Shown here in pieces: positions 25,862-35,936 of a DNA stretch of 64,000 nt (position 1 is its first letter; each line of letters starts with the position of its first letter). The notes under the pieces are model-generated. The model was not told where the DNA came from. It saw only the letters and a list, made by a program, of their open reading frames with translations, and did not search any database. The stretch is from positions 112,283-176,282 of the forward strand of contig CALKND010000004.1 in NCBI GenBank assembly GCA_938092065.1, written 5' to 3'. Source of the DNA: an uncultured Rhodospirillales bacterium (GTDB lineage Bacteria; Pseudomonadota; Alphaproteobacteria; Rhodospirillales; JABHCV01). The position numbers and the translations under genes were made by a program.

Positions 25862-28800
25862 TTAATCTGTGCTGGCCACTTCACCTTTTTGTTTATAGTT
25901 TTTTTCAGAAAAAGTTGAAACAAGTGACATCAGTGGTGGAATAATAGCAAGAGTTAGCAGGGCTGAAAGTGCGAGTCCACCGACCACCACAGATCCTAAA
26001 CCACTGTAGAGCTCTGACCCCGCTCCAGGAAAGACCACTAATGGTAACATCCCGAAGACGCTAGTGAGTGTCGACATGAAGATTGGTCTAATTCGGTTTC
26101 GGGTGGCAGCAATTAGTGCTTCTTCAAAAATTAATCCTTCCTTACGGTGGTGATACAGTGTCTGGTGAACCAGCAGAATGGCGTTGTTGACGACAATGCC
26201 AACGAGAATAACAAATCCAAGTAAGGTCAGCATGTCCAGTGGATGCGGCGCAAACATGTTCAGAATTGCAAGTCCGGCAACGCCCCCAGCCGTGGCTAAT
26301 GGAACGGAGAAAATAATGATTAATGGATATACAAAGCTTTCAAACAATACCGCCATGACTAGATAAACAATTAATATGGCGATAACCAGGTTGATCACCA
26401 TATGGTCCCATGCTTCGGTTAGTTTGTCAGCCGTTCCGGAAAGACGTATATTAACTCCTGGTGGCAAGCCGTCTTTAAGAAGAGCGCCTACAACCTTTTC
26501 TTCCAGAATATCAATGGCCGTTTCAAGAGGAATGTTTGGAGCTGGACGAACTTGAAGGGTAACTGTCCGCTCACGCTCTTTGTGCAATATTTCCGTTGGG
26601 CCAGAAGTCACCCGCACTTTAGCTAGCGAACTGACTGGAATAATATTGCCAGAGCTTGTTACAATTGGCAGGTTGCCAATGCCTTGGGTATCTGTGATGT
26701 GATTTTGTGGGCCCTTCAGAGCCAAGTCAATGCGCTTACCCTCAATGGTAATTTGGGTGACACGGTAATCATCATTAAAAGCATCAACGGTCTGGCTGAA
26801 CTCACTGGCAGTGACACCATTATCAGCAAGGCGTACAGGGTCTGGGTAAATACGAACTTCAGGCGCACCTAGTTCAAGTCCCGGTTTTGGACGTAATTGA
26901 TTGCCCTCCTTGCGCGGAAGCTGCTGTGAGATAATGCTTGTCCCCTTTATGGCAATATCCAGAACTTTTTCCAAGTCAGGTCCAGAAATATCCACATTGA
27001 TAGATCGGCCTCCGCCAATAGCTCGACCAAACAAGGATGGTTGTGTAATAAAGCCAAAGGTGCCAGGTTCCTTAAATACGGGTTTCCTGATAACTGGGAT
27101 CAATTCGGCAACCCTTGTAGGGTCTACACTGCTTGCTCCAACAAAGGTAGTTGATGATCGAGCAACGAAAAAGAAATTTTTGATTTTGGGTGCTTTCCCA
27201 GGCTCGGATAACGGCCCTGTTTCTTTGGCCCACAAAGGGCGCACCGCGGCCTCAACTTCCCTGGCTATATTGGTCGCAGTACTGAGATTATAACCTGGTG
27301 GCGGTAACAAAACACCAATTATGAGGTTACGGTTTCCTTCTGGCAGGTATTCCAGCTTTGGTAGTAAAATGACGGAGAACGCGATGGTGGAAAAAAATAA
27401 GCCAAGTACAACAGAAATTGCTAATTTCTTATTGTGAATGACTGCATGAGTAAATAACTCAGCCTTGTGAATGAAGTTCTTAGAGAAATTATCAACGAAG
27501 GGCAGTTTTCTGGAGGAGTTTTTTGATGGGTCCTTTCTTAGAAAGCGGTTTGCGAGGGCGGGAATAAGGGTAATGGCAACAATAAGTGATAATGTAACGG
27601 CAACTGAGATGGCAACTGCTATGTCCCGGAAAAGCTGACCGATTTCGAGTTCCATAATTAGGATAGGCATAAACACCAAAACTGTTGTCAAGGCCGACAC
27701 AAAAACAGCGCCCCAGACTTGCTGGGCACCCATATACGCTGCGATGGAAACAGGTTTCCCCTCTTGCCTAAGTCTGTAGATATTTTCCAAAACGACAATA
27801 GCAGCGTCTACAACCATGCCAACCGCAAAGGCAATACCAGCCAATGATATAACGTTAATGGAGCGGCCCATGGCGGCCATGGCAACAAAGGAGCCGACTA
27901 CTGAAACAGGAATAGCCAGCGAAACTATTAGCGTTGCTGAACCGGAGCGAAGAAAGAGAAACAATACCAATGCAGCCAAAGTGCCGCCGACATATATATT
28001 CTGCTGTACAAGATCGATAGCTGAGTTGATATAGACTGTCTCATCATAAACCTGTTCGAGGAAAAGCTGATTCGAGGGAAGAAATTTTGTGTTTAGTTCT
28101 TCTACAGCTGTGCGAACACCTTCCATGGTATCGATTACGTTGGCCCCGGCTTCACGAATTGCGTTCATGGCAATGGCGGATCTGCCCAAATGGCGGATAG
28201 TAGCCGTTGCTTTTTTATAGCCGATCCCTACAGTAGCTATATCGCCAATAGTGACACGGGAAACACTACCTGATTGTGTGTTGACAATGCTTCTGATGAC
28301 TACAGCACTAACTTGGTCTGCCGTGGTGAGGTCTCCCTCTGTTCGGACTATGTAGCGGCGTTTCCCCTCCTCGATATCGCCTGCTGAAACTGACGAATTG
28401 GCAGAGGATAAAGCGCGGACAACATTAGGCACTGTTAAGCCGTAGTTGGCCATCTTGGCTGGGTCGACGATGACTTCCATCTGGCGATTAGTTTCACCAT
28501 ATACGTTTATGAGCGCAACCCCCGGAACTCGCTCCAGTCGGTCTTGAATAACGTCTTCCACAAAATCGCCATAGGTGTGAATGGGACGGTCATTGTTATC
28601 TGTGCGGGTTAGAATAAACCAAGCGATAGGACTATCCTCGCTTCCGGCAGTATCAAGTGTTGGCTGGCTCGCTTCTTCTGGATAGCCACTGACCCGATCT
28701 AGTCTGTTCGCGACTAATAGCAGGGCTTTGTCCATGTCTTGGCCTATGGAGAACTCTAGGGAAATAGACCCACGACCATCGCGTGAACGGCTAGAAATTT

Positions 28801-29035
28801 TGTCAAGGCCTTCCAGCCCACGCAGGACTTCTTCCTGACGATTGATGATTTCACGTTCAATCTCAACAGGGGCTGCACCTACCCAGTTTGTCCTCACAGA
28901 AATCACCGGTTTTCTCACATCCGGGGTTAACTGGATAGGGATAGTGTTCAAGGCTACCAGCCCGAACACGATAATCATTAACACTGCAGAGATAATGGCG
29001 GTGGGGCGTTCAATGGCGATTTTAATAAAGTTCAT
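25862..29035 (-). CDS. RND efflux permease (HAE family)
   Basis: A 1057-residue permease with the AcrB layout: TM1 near MNFIKIAIERPTAIISAVLM, two large periplasmic domains, and helices TM2-6 and TM8-12. The proton-relay helix reads GMVVDAAIVVLENI, with one Asp where AcrB has two. Other family marks are PLATAGGVAGL and GIVVNNAILLVH in the second half. It uses the proton gradient to export substrates through a periplasmic adaptor and an outer-membrane channel; no channel gene is here. The start at MNFIKI lies one base after the adaptor stop, so the two genes are coupled. Confidence 0.93.
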   Translation of the reverse strand: MNFIKIAIERPTAIISAVLMIIVFGLVALNTIPIQLTPDVRKPVISVRTNWVGAAPVEIEREIINRQEEVLRGLEGLDKISSRSRDGRGSISLEFSIGQDMDKALLLVANRLDRVSGYPEEASQPTLDTAGSEDSPIAWFILTRTDNNDRPIHTYGDFVEDVIQDRLERVPGVALINVYGETNRQMEVIVDPAKMANYGLTVPNVVRALSSANSSVSAGDIEEGKRRYIVRTEGDLTTADQVSAVVIRSIVNTQSGSVSRVTIGDIATVGIGYKKATATIRHLGRSAIAMNAIREAGANVIDTMEGVRTAVEELNTKFLPSNQLFLEQVYDETVYINSAIDLVQQNIYVGGTLAALVLFLFLRSGSATLIVSLAIPVSVVGSFVAMAAMGRSINVISLAGIAFAVGMVVDAAIVVLENIYRLRQEGKPVSIAAYMGAQQVWGAVFVSALTTVLVFMPILIMELEIGQLFRDIAVAISVAVTLSLIVAITLIPALANRFLRKDPSKNSSRKLPFVDNFSKNFIHKAELFTHAVIHNKKLAISVVLGLFFSTIAFSVILLPKLEYLPEGNRNLIIGVLLPPPGYNLSTATNIAREVEAAVRPLWAKETGPLSEPGKAPKIKNFFFVARSSTTFVGASSVDPTRVAELIPVIRKPVFKEPGTFGFITQPSLFGRAIGGGRSINVDISGPDLEKVLDIAIKGTSIISQQLPRKEGNQLRPKPGLELGAPEVRIYPDPVRLADNGVTASEFSQTVDAFNDDYRVTQITIEGKRIDLALKGPQNHITDTQGIGNLPIVTSSGNIIPVSSLAKVRVTSGPTEILHKERERTVTLQVRPAPNIPLETAIDILEEKVVGALLKDGLPPGVNIRLSGTADKLTEAWDHMVINLVIAILIVYLVMAVLFESFVYPLIIIFSVPLATAGGVAGLAILNMFAPHPLDMLTLLGFVILVGIVVNNAILLVHQTLYHHRKEGLIFEEALIAATRNRIRPIFMSTLTSVFGMLPLVVFPGAGSELYSGLGSVVVGGLALSALLTLAIIPPLMSLVSTFSEKNYKQKGEVASTD

Positions 29036-29036
29036 G

Positions 29037-30149
29037 TCAGTACTTAATTCTTTGCCCGGGGCGCAGGCGCTCATTGCCTCTAACAACGACTACGTCTCCA
29101 GCCTGTAAGCCATCCATGACTACAAAGCGTGTGCCAATAGATTCTCCTAATTTAATTGTGCGAATGTTAGCTGCTCCGCTTTCTACTACAAAGACTATGT
29201 TCTTGCCCTTACGATTGATAACAGCATCTTTATGGACGGACACTACGTCTTGTTCTTTACCTACAGGAATTGCCAGCACGACACTTTGATTGGCTGCAAG
29301 GTTATGTTCTTGGGCACTCAAATTAATAGTAAAACGTACTGTGCGTGTGCGCGTAAGTGGGTTTTCGTCAGGAACTACGGCCCGCACGCTGGCAGGCAAT
29401 CTGGAATGTTTCTGGCCGTTTGTCGTTCCCAACTGGAATGAGATATTCGTTCCAGGTGTAAGCCCGCTTACTCTTTTGGTTGGGACACTCGCTTCAATCT
29501 CAAGGTTTTCATCATCAATAAGGTCCACAACGGCACTTCCTACGTTAACGTAGGCACCAACATCAATGTAGCGCTTGGAAACAACTCCAGGAAAGGGAGC
29601 TCTAATTTTGGCATTGTAAAGATTTATTTCGGCTAATTTTTGATTGGCTCGGCTACGGATTAAGGAGGCTTTGGTTTCTGCTAGGGCACTTCTGGCGCTT
29701 GCAACTTCTAGATTTTTATCTTCAAGTCGAGCTTGCGAGAAAGCAGCAGATTTTTTCAGTCTTTTCAGTCGTCTCAGTTCTTGGGACCTGAGATCAAATA
29801 TCGATTTTGCCTTGCCCATAGCAGCCTTTGCTTCGCTAGCTTCCGCCTGGGTTAGTTGATAACGCCAGTCCAAGCTGTTATTAACTAAAAGGGCAATGAC
29901 ATCTCCCTGTTCAACACGGTCACCAACTCTAACCTTCATTTCCTCGATTGGACCAGAGATACGTGCTGCAATGACACCCGCCCTCGTAGCAATCAACCGA
30001 CCGATTACAGGTAACGTCTGCTTTAAGACTTCATTTTTTACCTGATCAACGCCAACTTTAATTTCCTGCTGTGCTGGAGCAGCAGACGTTATAAAAAAAA
30101 AGCTTAGAAGAAAGACAGAAAAAAAATGTGTGTTTTTTAAGTCAGCCAC
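29037..30149 (-). CDS. RND periplasmic adaptor (membrane fusion protein)
   Basis: A 370-residue adaptor with a signal peptide (FFSVFLLSFFFITSAAPAQQ), lipoyl halves (AARISGPIEEMKVRVGDRVEQGDVIALL and KIRAPFPGVVSKRYIDVGAYVN in part), a coiled-coil hairpin between them (about 95-170, rich in Ala/Lys/Glu) and beta-barrel and membrane-proximal domains to the end (GDVVVVRGNERLRPGQ). It joins the inner-membrane permease to an outer-membrane channel. First gene of the two-gene operon; a long inverted repeat sits just upstream. Confidence 0.93.
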   Translation of the reverse strand: MADLKNTHFFSVFLLSFFFITSAAPAQQEIKVGVDQVKNEVLKQTLPVIGRLIATRAGVIAARISGPIEEMKVRVGDRVEQGDVIALLVNNSLDWRYQLTQAEASEAKAAMGKAKSIFDLRSQELRRLKRLKKSAAFSQARLEDKNLEVASARSALAETKASLIRSRANQKLAEINLYNAKIRAPFPGVVSKRYIDVGAYVNVGSAVVDLIDDENLEIEASVPTKRVSGLTPGTNISFQLGTTNGQKHSRLPASVRAVVPDENPLTRTRTVRFTINLSAQEHNLAANQSVVLAIPVGKEQDVVSVHKDAVINRKGKNIVFVVESGAANIRTIKLGESIGTRFVVMDGLQAGDVVVVRGNERLRPGQRIKY

Positions 30150-30607
30150 GAATTGAACCTTCCTGCAATAACATAAAAGGATGCTATGTATGTTTAACAG
30201 GTTGTATCTTAATTTTAGTTTGATACAACCTTTTCCGCATTAAGTTTTTATAAGCCCTTCGCAACAAAACCTTCACCAAACCAGCAGAACTTGATGCGAG
30301 CCTTATGCAAGTCTCTATCCATTAAATAACGCCACTTATACGCTTGCTTAAAATGCAGGCTATAAAGGTACGTTTTTTTTGGGCAAAACATACTCTAGGA
30401 GTTTTTAAGCTCGGGGATAAAAAATTGGTGCTGATGAATTAGACCAACAAGATGAATAACTTTTTTGCGTTTTTTTTAAAAAAACGTGATCTTAAAAATT
30501 AAATAGTCTTATTGGCATATTGGACAATGGATTATTGACGGTTGCCAATTAAGCTGCCTATGCGTAAATTGTTTACCACTAGCTTTGAAAAAGTTAAAAA
30601 AATCGAC
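30150..30607. other. Intergenic region between the RND operon and xseB
   Basis: About 460 bp separating divergent genes. It holds a strong 10-bp inverted repeat (listed separately) near the adaptor start, followed towards xseB by AT-rich sequence with A- and T-runs at 30471-30485. No further gene is visible. Confidence 0.55.
30199..30231. promoter_or_regulatory. 10-bp inverted repeat upstream of the RND operon
   Basis: AGGTTGTATC (30199-30208) and GATACAACCT (30222-30231) are exact reverse complements separated by 13 bases, beginning 50 bp upstream of the adaptor start codon. The minus-strand transcript of this hairpin is not followed by a U-run, so it looks like an operator or a leader hairpin rather than a terminator. 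The plus-strand copy is followed by only TTTT. Confidence 0.5.
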
Positions 30608-30859
30608 ATGACAAAAAATAGTATACCATCAGATATTGCAAAGTTAAGCTTTGAGGATGCACTTGAGCAGCTTGAAGAAATAGTACGTGAACTAGAAGAA
30701 GGCTCTGGTAAACTGGATGAATCTATAAAGGCCTATGAACGTGGGGCTTATTTGAAACATCACTGTGAAAGTAAGTTAAAGGAAGCGCAGAGCCGGGTCG
30801 AAAAGGTCGTCCTTAGCGGCGATGGTGAGGCCAGACTTGAGTCTTTAAACTTGGATTGA
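30608..30859 (+). CDS. xseB: Exodeoxyribonuclease VII small subunit
   Basis: An 83-residue protein with the XseB pattern LSFEDALEQLEEIVRELEEG then LDESIKAYERGAYLKHHCE, a two-helix coiled-coil. Exo VII degrades single-stranded DNA; the large subunit XseA is not in this window. The ATG at 30608 gives the usual family length. It overlaps the following ispA gene closely, and the order xseB-ispA-dxs is conserved in proteobacteria. Confidence 0.93.
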   Translation: MTKNSIPSDIAKLSFEDALEQLEEIVRELEEGSGKLDESIKAYERGAYLKHHCESKLKEAQSRVEKVVLSGDGEARLESLNLD

Positions 30860-30864
30860 TTAAC

Positions 30865-31752
30865 GTGTCAATTTTCCAAAAAGTCCTCGACGGTGCGGCA
30901 GAGGAAATCACGCTTACCCTTGAGCATATCTTGGAAATGCATGACGAGCCTGAGGCTAAGTTGATAAAGGCTATGCGTTATGCCGTGCTTGACGGGGGGA
31001 AGCGGATTCGTCCATTCTTGACACTGGCCACAGCGGATTTATTTAATGTTAGACGAGAGCGTGCCTTGAAGGTGGCAGCTGCCATCGAGATGGTGCATTG
31101 CTATTCGTTAGTGCATGACGACCTGCCGTCCATGGATGATGATGAACTGCGAAGGGGTAAACCAACCTGCCACAATAAATTTGGTGAGGCGACGGCAATC
31201 CTTGCAGGGGATGCTCTATTAACCAAGGCCTTCGAGGTGCTGGCTGGTGCTGACACTCATCCGGATGCTCAGGTTCGTTCCGATCTTGTAATGGCCTTGG
31301 CCAAGGCTGCTGGACCTGAAGGTATGGTAGGTGGACAGATGCTTGATTTGATTGCTGAAAGTGAAAACCTTAACACCCCCGAGATCACACGTCTGCAAAG
31401 CATGAAGACTGGTATGTTAATTGCTGTCTCGTGTGAAACTGGGGCGATTCTTGGTGAGGCATCTGACAGTTCAAAACAAGCCTTAATTGCCTACGCACAC
31501 GACTTGGGCTTGGCATTCCAGATCATCGATGATTTACTTGATGCTGAAGGTAATGAGAATACCGTTGGCAAGAAGACGGGTAAGGATAAAGAGGCTGGCA
31601 AAGCGACTTTTGTCTCTCTTTTAGGTGTGGACAGGGCCAGAGATCAGGCTCAAGTATTGGTTGCTCAGGCATGCGAGCGCCTTGATTTTTTTGGAGAAAA
31701 GGCAGAACCTCTAAAAAGAATAGCGCAATTCGTAATCACACGTAGCGCCTGA
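30865..31752 (+). CDS. ispA: Polyprenyl synthetase, farnesyl-diphosphate synthase type
   Basis: About 295 residues with both Asp-rich motifs: first, [21 protein letters not shown]; second, [12 protein letters not shown]. Also [11 protein letters not shown] at the N-terminus. The DDLPSMDD wording is the bacterial FPP synthase (IspA) type, condensing IPP with DMAPP and GPP. I start at the GTG at 30865 (MSIFQKVL), just after the xseB stop; a TTG at 30856 overlapping that stop is an alternative. It is 10 bp before dxs, which makes its upstream precursors. Confidence 0.93.
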   Translation: MSIFQKVLDGAAEEITLTLEHILEMHDEPEAKLIKAMRYAVLDGGKRIRPFLTLATADLFNVRRERALKVAAAIEMVHCYSLVHDDLPSMDDDELRRGKPTCHNKFGEATAILAGDALLTKAFEVLAGADTHPDAQVRSDLVMALAKAAGPEGMVGGQMLDLIAESENLNTPEITRLQSMKTGMLIAVSCETGAILGEASDSSKQALIAYAHDLGLAFQIIDDLLDAEGNENTVGKKTGKDKEAGKATFVSLLGVDRARDQAQVLVAQACERLDFFGEKAEPLKRIAQFVITRSA

Positions 31753-31762
31753 TGGAAATGAT

Positions 31763-33679
31763 GTGAGTAATAGCCATAATACCCCGTTGCTGGATACGGT
31801 TTTAAAACCCGCTGATATCAGAGACTTTTCAGCAAAACAGCTAGCCCAATTAGCAGAAGAACTGCGCCAGGAAACTGTGCGTATAGTTTCCATTACTGGT
31901 GGGCATCTGGGAGCTAGTCTGGGAGTTATCGAGCTGGCTGTGGCTCTGCATCACGTCTTCGACACCCCAACTGATCGTTTGATCTGGGATGTTGGCCATC
32001 AGTGCTATCCCCATAAAATTCTTACGGGACGCCGCGAAAAGATGCTGTCTCTTAGGCAGGGTGGCGGGCTTTCGGGTTTTACCAAGCGTAGTGAAAGTGA
32101 ATATGACCCGTTTGGCGCTGGACATTCTTCTACCTCGATATCTGCCGCGTTAGGCATGTCCGTAGCCCGGGATCTAAAGGGCGAGGACAATAATGTTATT
32201 GCTGTTATTGGTGATGGTTCCATGAGTGCTGGTATGGCATACGAGGCCATGAACAATTCGGGATCCATGGACTCTCGATTGATTGTCATTCTTAACGATA
32301 ATGATATGTCCATAGCGCCACCTGTCGGAGCAATGAGCGCCTATTTATCTCGCCTAATTTCCTCAAGGTCCTACCGTTCAATCCGTCATTTCGCTAGAGA
32401 AATGTCTAAAAAATTTCCACGGCCCATTGGAAGGGCGGCGCGAAGAGCTGAAGAATATGCCCGCGGAATGGTCACAGGTGGTACTTTGTTTGAGGAACTC
32501 GGCTTCTTTTATGTAGGTCCTATTGATGGGCATAACCTTGATCATCTGCTTCCAGTTCTTAAAAACCTTCGTGAAGAAAAAGGAACTGGGCCAGTATTGT
32601 TACATGTGGTCACTCAAAAAGGTCATGGCTATGGGCCGGCAGAACTGTCACCTGATAAATATCATGGCGTTTCCAAATTTGATCTGGTTACAGGTGAAAT
32701 GGAAACAAACACATCAAACACGCCGTCCTATACCAAGGTTTTTGCTAAAGCTTTGATTGCTGAGGCTTTAGTAGATGAAAAAATCACAGCTATCACAGCT
32801 GCCATGCCCTCGGGAACTGGGCTTGATGATTTTGGTAGGAGCTTTCCAGAACGTACCTTTGATGTGGGGATAGCCGAGCAACACGCAGTAACTTTTGCTG
32901 CAGGTATTGCTACTGAAGGCTACAAACCTTTCGTAGCTATTTATTCTACTTTCCTGCAACGGGGTTACGATCAACTAGTACATGATGTTGTTTTGCAGAA
33001 TTTACCCGTTCGTTTTGCTATTGATCGTGCCGGGTTGGTTGGTGCCGATGGAGCAACTCACGCTGGAGCCTACGATTTAGCTTACCTGTGCTGCCTTCCT
33101 AATATTGTTGTAATGGCACCATCGGATGAGGCTGAGCTCATGCACATGACAGCAACTGCTGCTGCGATCGATGACGGGCCCTCTGCTGTACGGTATCCGC
33201 GTGGGAATGGCACTGGAGTTGAGATGCCTGAAAAAGGAGAAGTCCTACAAATTGGAAAAGGGCGCATTATCAGGAAAGGCTCCACTATTGCTATCCTTAG
33301 TTTAGGCGGACGAATGCAAGAATCCCTGAAAGCGGCAGACGAACTGGCCGTAATGGGTTATTCCACAACTGTTGCAGATGCTCGTTTTGCCAAGCCGCTA
33401 GATCAAGGTATGATTCGCAGACTAGCTTCTTCTCACGATGTATTTATTACCATTGAAGAAGGGTCGCCGGGTGGTTTTGGAGCCCATGTCGTATCATTTA
33501 TGTCTGGTGAAGGTCTGCTCGATGGTAATCTTAAAATGCGGGTTATGACGCTGCCAGATAAATTGATGCCCCATGGTTCTCCGGATAAACAATATGAAGA
33601 AGCACGCCTGAATGCTCCAGCAATTGTTGAAGTAGCGTTGATGGCGCTTGGTAGTGAAAAGAAAGTGGTTCGCGTATAA
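31763..33679 (+). CDS. dxs: 1-deoxy-D-xylulose-5-phosphate synthase
   Basis: A 638-residue transketolase-family enzyme. [16 protein letters not shown], the thiamine-diphosphate motif [18 protein letters not shown], and in the Pyr domain [15 protein letters not shown] (catalytic Glu) and [16 protein letters not shown] are all present. It condenses pyruvate and glyceraldehyde-3-phosphate in the first step of the MEP pathway. It starts with GTG at 31763. Third gene of the xseB-ispA-dxs operon. Confidence 0.96.
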   Translation: MSNSHNTPLLDTVLKPADIRDFSAKQLAQLAEELRQETVRIVSITGGHLGASLGVIELAVALHHVFDTPTDRLIWDVGHQCYPHKILTGRREKMLSLRQGGGLSGFTKRSESEYDPFGAGHSSTSISAALGMSVARDLKGEDNNVIAVIGDGSMSAGMAYEAMNNSGSMDSRLIVILNDNDMSIAPPVGAMSAYLSRLISSRSYRSIRHFAREMSKKFPRPIGRAARRAEEYARGMVTGGTLFEELGFFYVGPIDGHNLDHLLPVLKNLREEKGTGPVLLHVVTQKGHGYGPAELSPDKYHGVSKFDLVTGEMETNTSNTPSYTKVFAKALIAEALVDEKITAITAAMPSGTGLDDFGRSFPERTFDVGIAEQHAVTFAAGIATEGYKPFVAIYSTFLQRGYDQLVHDVVLQNLPVRFAIDRAGLVGADGATHAGAYDLAYLCCLPNIVVMAPSDEAELMHMTATAAAIDDGPSAVRYPRGNGTGVEMPEKGEVLQIGKGRIIRKGSTIAILSLGGRMQESLKAADELAVMGYSTTVADARFAKPLDQGMIRRLASSHDVFITIEEGSPGGFGAHVVSFMSGEGLLDGNLKMRVMTLPDKLMPHGSPDKQYEEARLNAPAIVEVALMALGSEKKVVRV

Positions 33680-33896
33680 CAGTGAAGTTGAACTCTCCGT
33701 GATCAAGCGCAATTTGATATTGGCAATGACATGGTCAAAAACGTTGGGATGCACTGTTTTCATGAGCGTTAGAACAAGGGGAGTTTTAATTTAGGAGCGG
33801 ATACCTGAGTCTTTTTGAGTAAGTCGAGAGCGTAATCGAGGTTTCGATATAGAATTGGAAAACCATAGTTTGTTATCTATGTAAGTCTCTAAGAGC

Positions 33897-34589
33897 TCAG
33901 GAAGCAGAGTTTTTGTTCATTTGAGGCGTAATGGTGCTGACAATTTCATCCCCATGATGGATTTTCACCTTGTTAAGATTATAAGCCATTTGCAAATTCA
34001 TCCAGAAATCCTCATCAGTTGAAAAATAGCGAGCCAATCTGAATGCTGTATCAGCGTCGATTTCCCTTCCTGCTGAAATAATTTCTGCTATGTGGTTAGC
34101 TGAAAGCCCTATATTGCTTGCCAGTTCTTGTTGGCTTAGACCCAGGGGTTTGATGAACTCGCTGAAAAGGACACGGCCAGGCGAAACATTGGTGACCTTG
34201 GTTCTGTCTGCGAGTAGAACGGGCTTTTGTTTTGGCATTGTTGGCAGTCCATCAAATATTTCTGTACCAAGCCCTGCCTCGCGCCAGGCTTTAATCCCAC
34301 CAACCATGTTGATGGGTGGGGTGTGACCAGCTTTGACGAGCATCTTAGCTGCAGCGGCAGAACGGGTGCCAACGGCACAGTGCAGAACTAGTTTTTTAAT
34401 ATTGATACGTGGGAAGGTTTCTGGGTCGAGCATGGATAGAGGTACCAGCATAGCCCCTGGTATATGTTCCTGTTCAAACTCTGAAGTTTCGCGAACATCG
34501 ACAAGAAGCGCTTGTCCCGAACTTAACCACTTGGCGACGGTTTCAACTTTGACTTCCTTCAGCTGTATATTTCGTAGTTCTACATTCAT
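33897..34589 (-). CDS. Rhodanese domain fused to a HigA-type antitoxin domain
   Basis: A 230-residue two-domain protein. Residues 1-115 are a rhodanese: LLVDVRETSEFEQEHIPGA, and the active-site loop HCAVGTRS with Cys71. Residues 135-215 are a HigA-type XRE domain (SPGRVLFSEFIKPLGLSQQE, DTAFRLARYFSTDEDFWMNL), the pattern of HigA antitoxins. A linker joins them at about 116-134. No higB toxin gene is nearby. The domains could link sulfur transfer or redox state to DNA binding. I start at the ATG at 34589; a TTG at 34604 is also in frame. An inverted repeat lies 29 bp upstream. Confidence 0.88.
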   Translation of the reverse strand: MNVELRNIQLKEVKVETVAKWLSSGQALLVDVRETSEFEQEHIPGAMLVPLSMLDPETFPRINIKKLVLHCAVGTRSAAAAKMLVKAGHTPPINMVGGIKAWREAGLGTEIFDGLPTMPKQKPVLLADRTKVTNVSPGRVLFSEFIKPLGLSQQELASNIGLSANHIAEIISAGREIDADTAFRLARYFSTDEDFWMNLQMAYNLNKVKIHHGDEIVSTITPQMNKNSAS

Positions 34590-34617
34590 TAGAGTTATGT
34601 CCAAAAAGTGTTAATAC

Positions 34618-34632
34618 TGCAACTTAATTGCA
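34618..34632. promoter_or_regulatory. Candidate operator dyad for the rhodanese-HigA gene
   Basis: TGCAA-CTTAA-TTGCA is a perfect 5-bp inverted repeat with a 5-bp centre, 29 bp upstream of the start codon. HigA-type proteins usually repress their own promoters by binding short dyads there, which is the reason for the call. The arms are short. Confidence 0.35.
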
Positions 34633-34838
34633 TAATAAATTAAAATATACAAGAAAAAATGGTAATTAAAATTAAAACACACAATTTATTTGTTAATTTT
34701 CTTAACCCAAATGTCAAAAATTTGGAGTAAATAGTTATTAGCAAGTGTTAAAAATAAATGTTTTGGCTCAGTAGCAAGGGGGTTTTATGTATGAAACAGT
34801 TTTTAAAGGGTAAAGTCTCTGGTTAGCTAAATAATTAG

Positions 34839-35927
34839 TTAGAGGCCACACTGAGCGCGAAAACGTAAAAGGTGATCTACCAGAACTAATGCAAGCATTG
34901 CCTCACCAATAGGTACAGCTCGAATTCCTACACAGGGGTCGTGACGACCCTTGGTGACTATTTCAACATTTTCACCCTTTTCATTCACGGTCATGCGAGG
35001 GATGATTATGCTGCTTGTTGGTTTTACAGCAAAGCGTACAATGATTTCCTGACCTGACGAAATGCCACCCAAAACACCACCAGCATTATTGGACAGAAAT
35101 ACTATTTGGCCATTTTCGTCGACACGCATTTCGTCAGCATTATCAGGACCACTGTAGGAAGCTGTAGCAAACCCAGCACCAACCTCGACACCCTTGACAG
35201 CTGGTATGCACATCATAGCCTTTGCAATATCCGCATCTAGGCGATCAAACACGGGTTCTCCGAGTCCAGCGGGTATTCCATTGGCTGTCACTTCGATGAC
35301 TCCACCGATGGATGATCCTTGTTTTCGAATATTGTCTAGATAGGTTTCCCACTCTATGGCTGCCTTAGGGTCAGGACAAAAGAAGTGGTTGTTACTGATT
35401 TCGTCCCAGTCCCAGCGATCGCCATCAATTAGGTTCGGCCCCATTTGCACCATAGCCCCGCGAATAACGACATGATTTCCAAGAATTTCACTTAATACCC
35501 TCCGGGCGACAGCTCCTGCGGCTACTCGCATTGACGTTTCGCGTGCACTTGAACGTCCACCACCACGAAAATCGCGAATGCCGTATTTCTGAAAATATGT
35601 GAAGTCCGCATGCCCAGGTCGGAATTTATCCTTTATGTCCCCATAATCCTTGGAACGCTGGTCCTCATTAGTAATCATTAAGGCTATTGGCGCGCCAGTT
35701 GTCCGTCCGTCGAATACGCCGGATAAGATCTGGACTGTATCTGACTCTTGTCGTTGTGTGGTGTATTTGGACTGTCCAGGGCGGCGTTTGTCCACATAGG
35801 GTTGTATATCAATTTCGCTGAGAGGGATGCACGGAGGGACACCGTCAATAATGCAGCCGATAGCTACCCCATGACTTTCGCCAAAGCTGGTAACTGTGAA
35901 AAGTTGGCCGAAGGTGTTTCCTGACAT
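34839..35927 (-). CDS. aroC: Chorismate synthase
   Basis: A 362-residue enzyme: [56 protein letters not shown] and [11 protein letters not shown] with its conserved residues, all standard. It makes chorismate from EPSP using reduced FMN. It is 9 bp downstream of fabI on the same strand, so the two probably form one operon. Confidence 0.97.
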   Translation of the reverse strand: MSGNTFGQLFTVTSFGESHGVAIGCIIDGVPPCIPLSEIDIQPYVDKRRPGQSKYTTQRQESDTVQILSGVFDGRTTGAPIALMITNEDQRSKDYGDIKDKFRPGHADFTYFQKYGIRDFRGGGRSSARETSMRVAAGAVARRVLSEILGNHVVIRGAMVQMGPNLIDGDRWDWDEISNNHFFCPDPKAAIEWETYLDNIRKQGSSIGGVIEVTANGIPAGLGEPVFDRLDADIAKAMMCIPAVKGVEVGAGFATASYSGPDNADEMRVDENGQIVFLSNNAGGVLGGISSGQEIIVRFAVKPTSSIIIPRMTVNEKGENVEIVTKGRHDPCVGIRAVPIGEAMLALVLVDHLLRFRAQCGL

Positions 35928-35936
35928 GGATATTCC

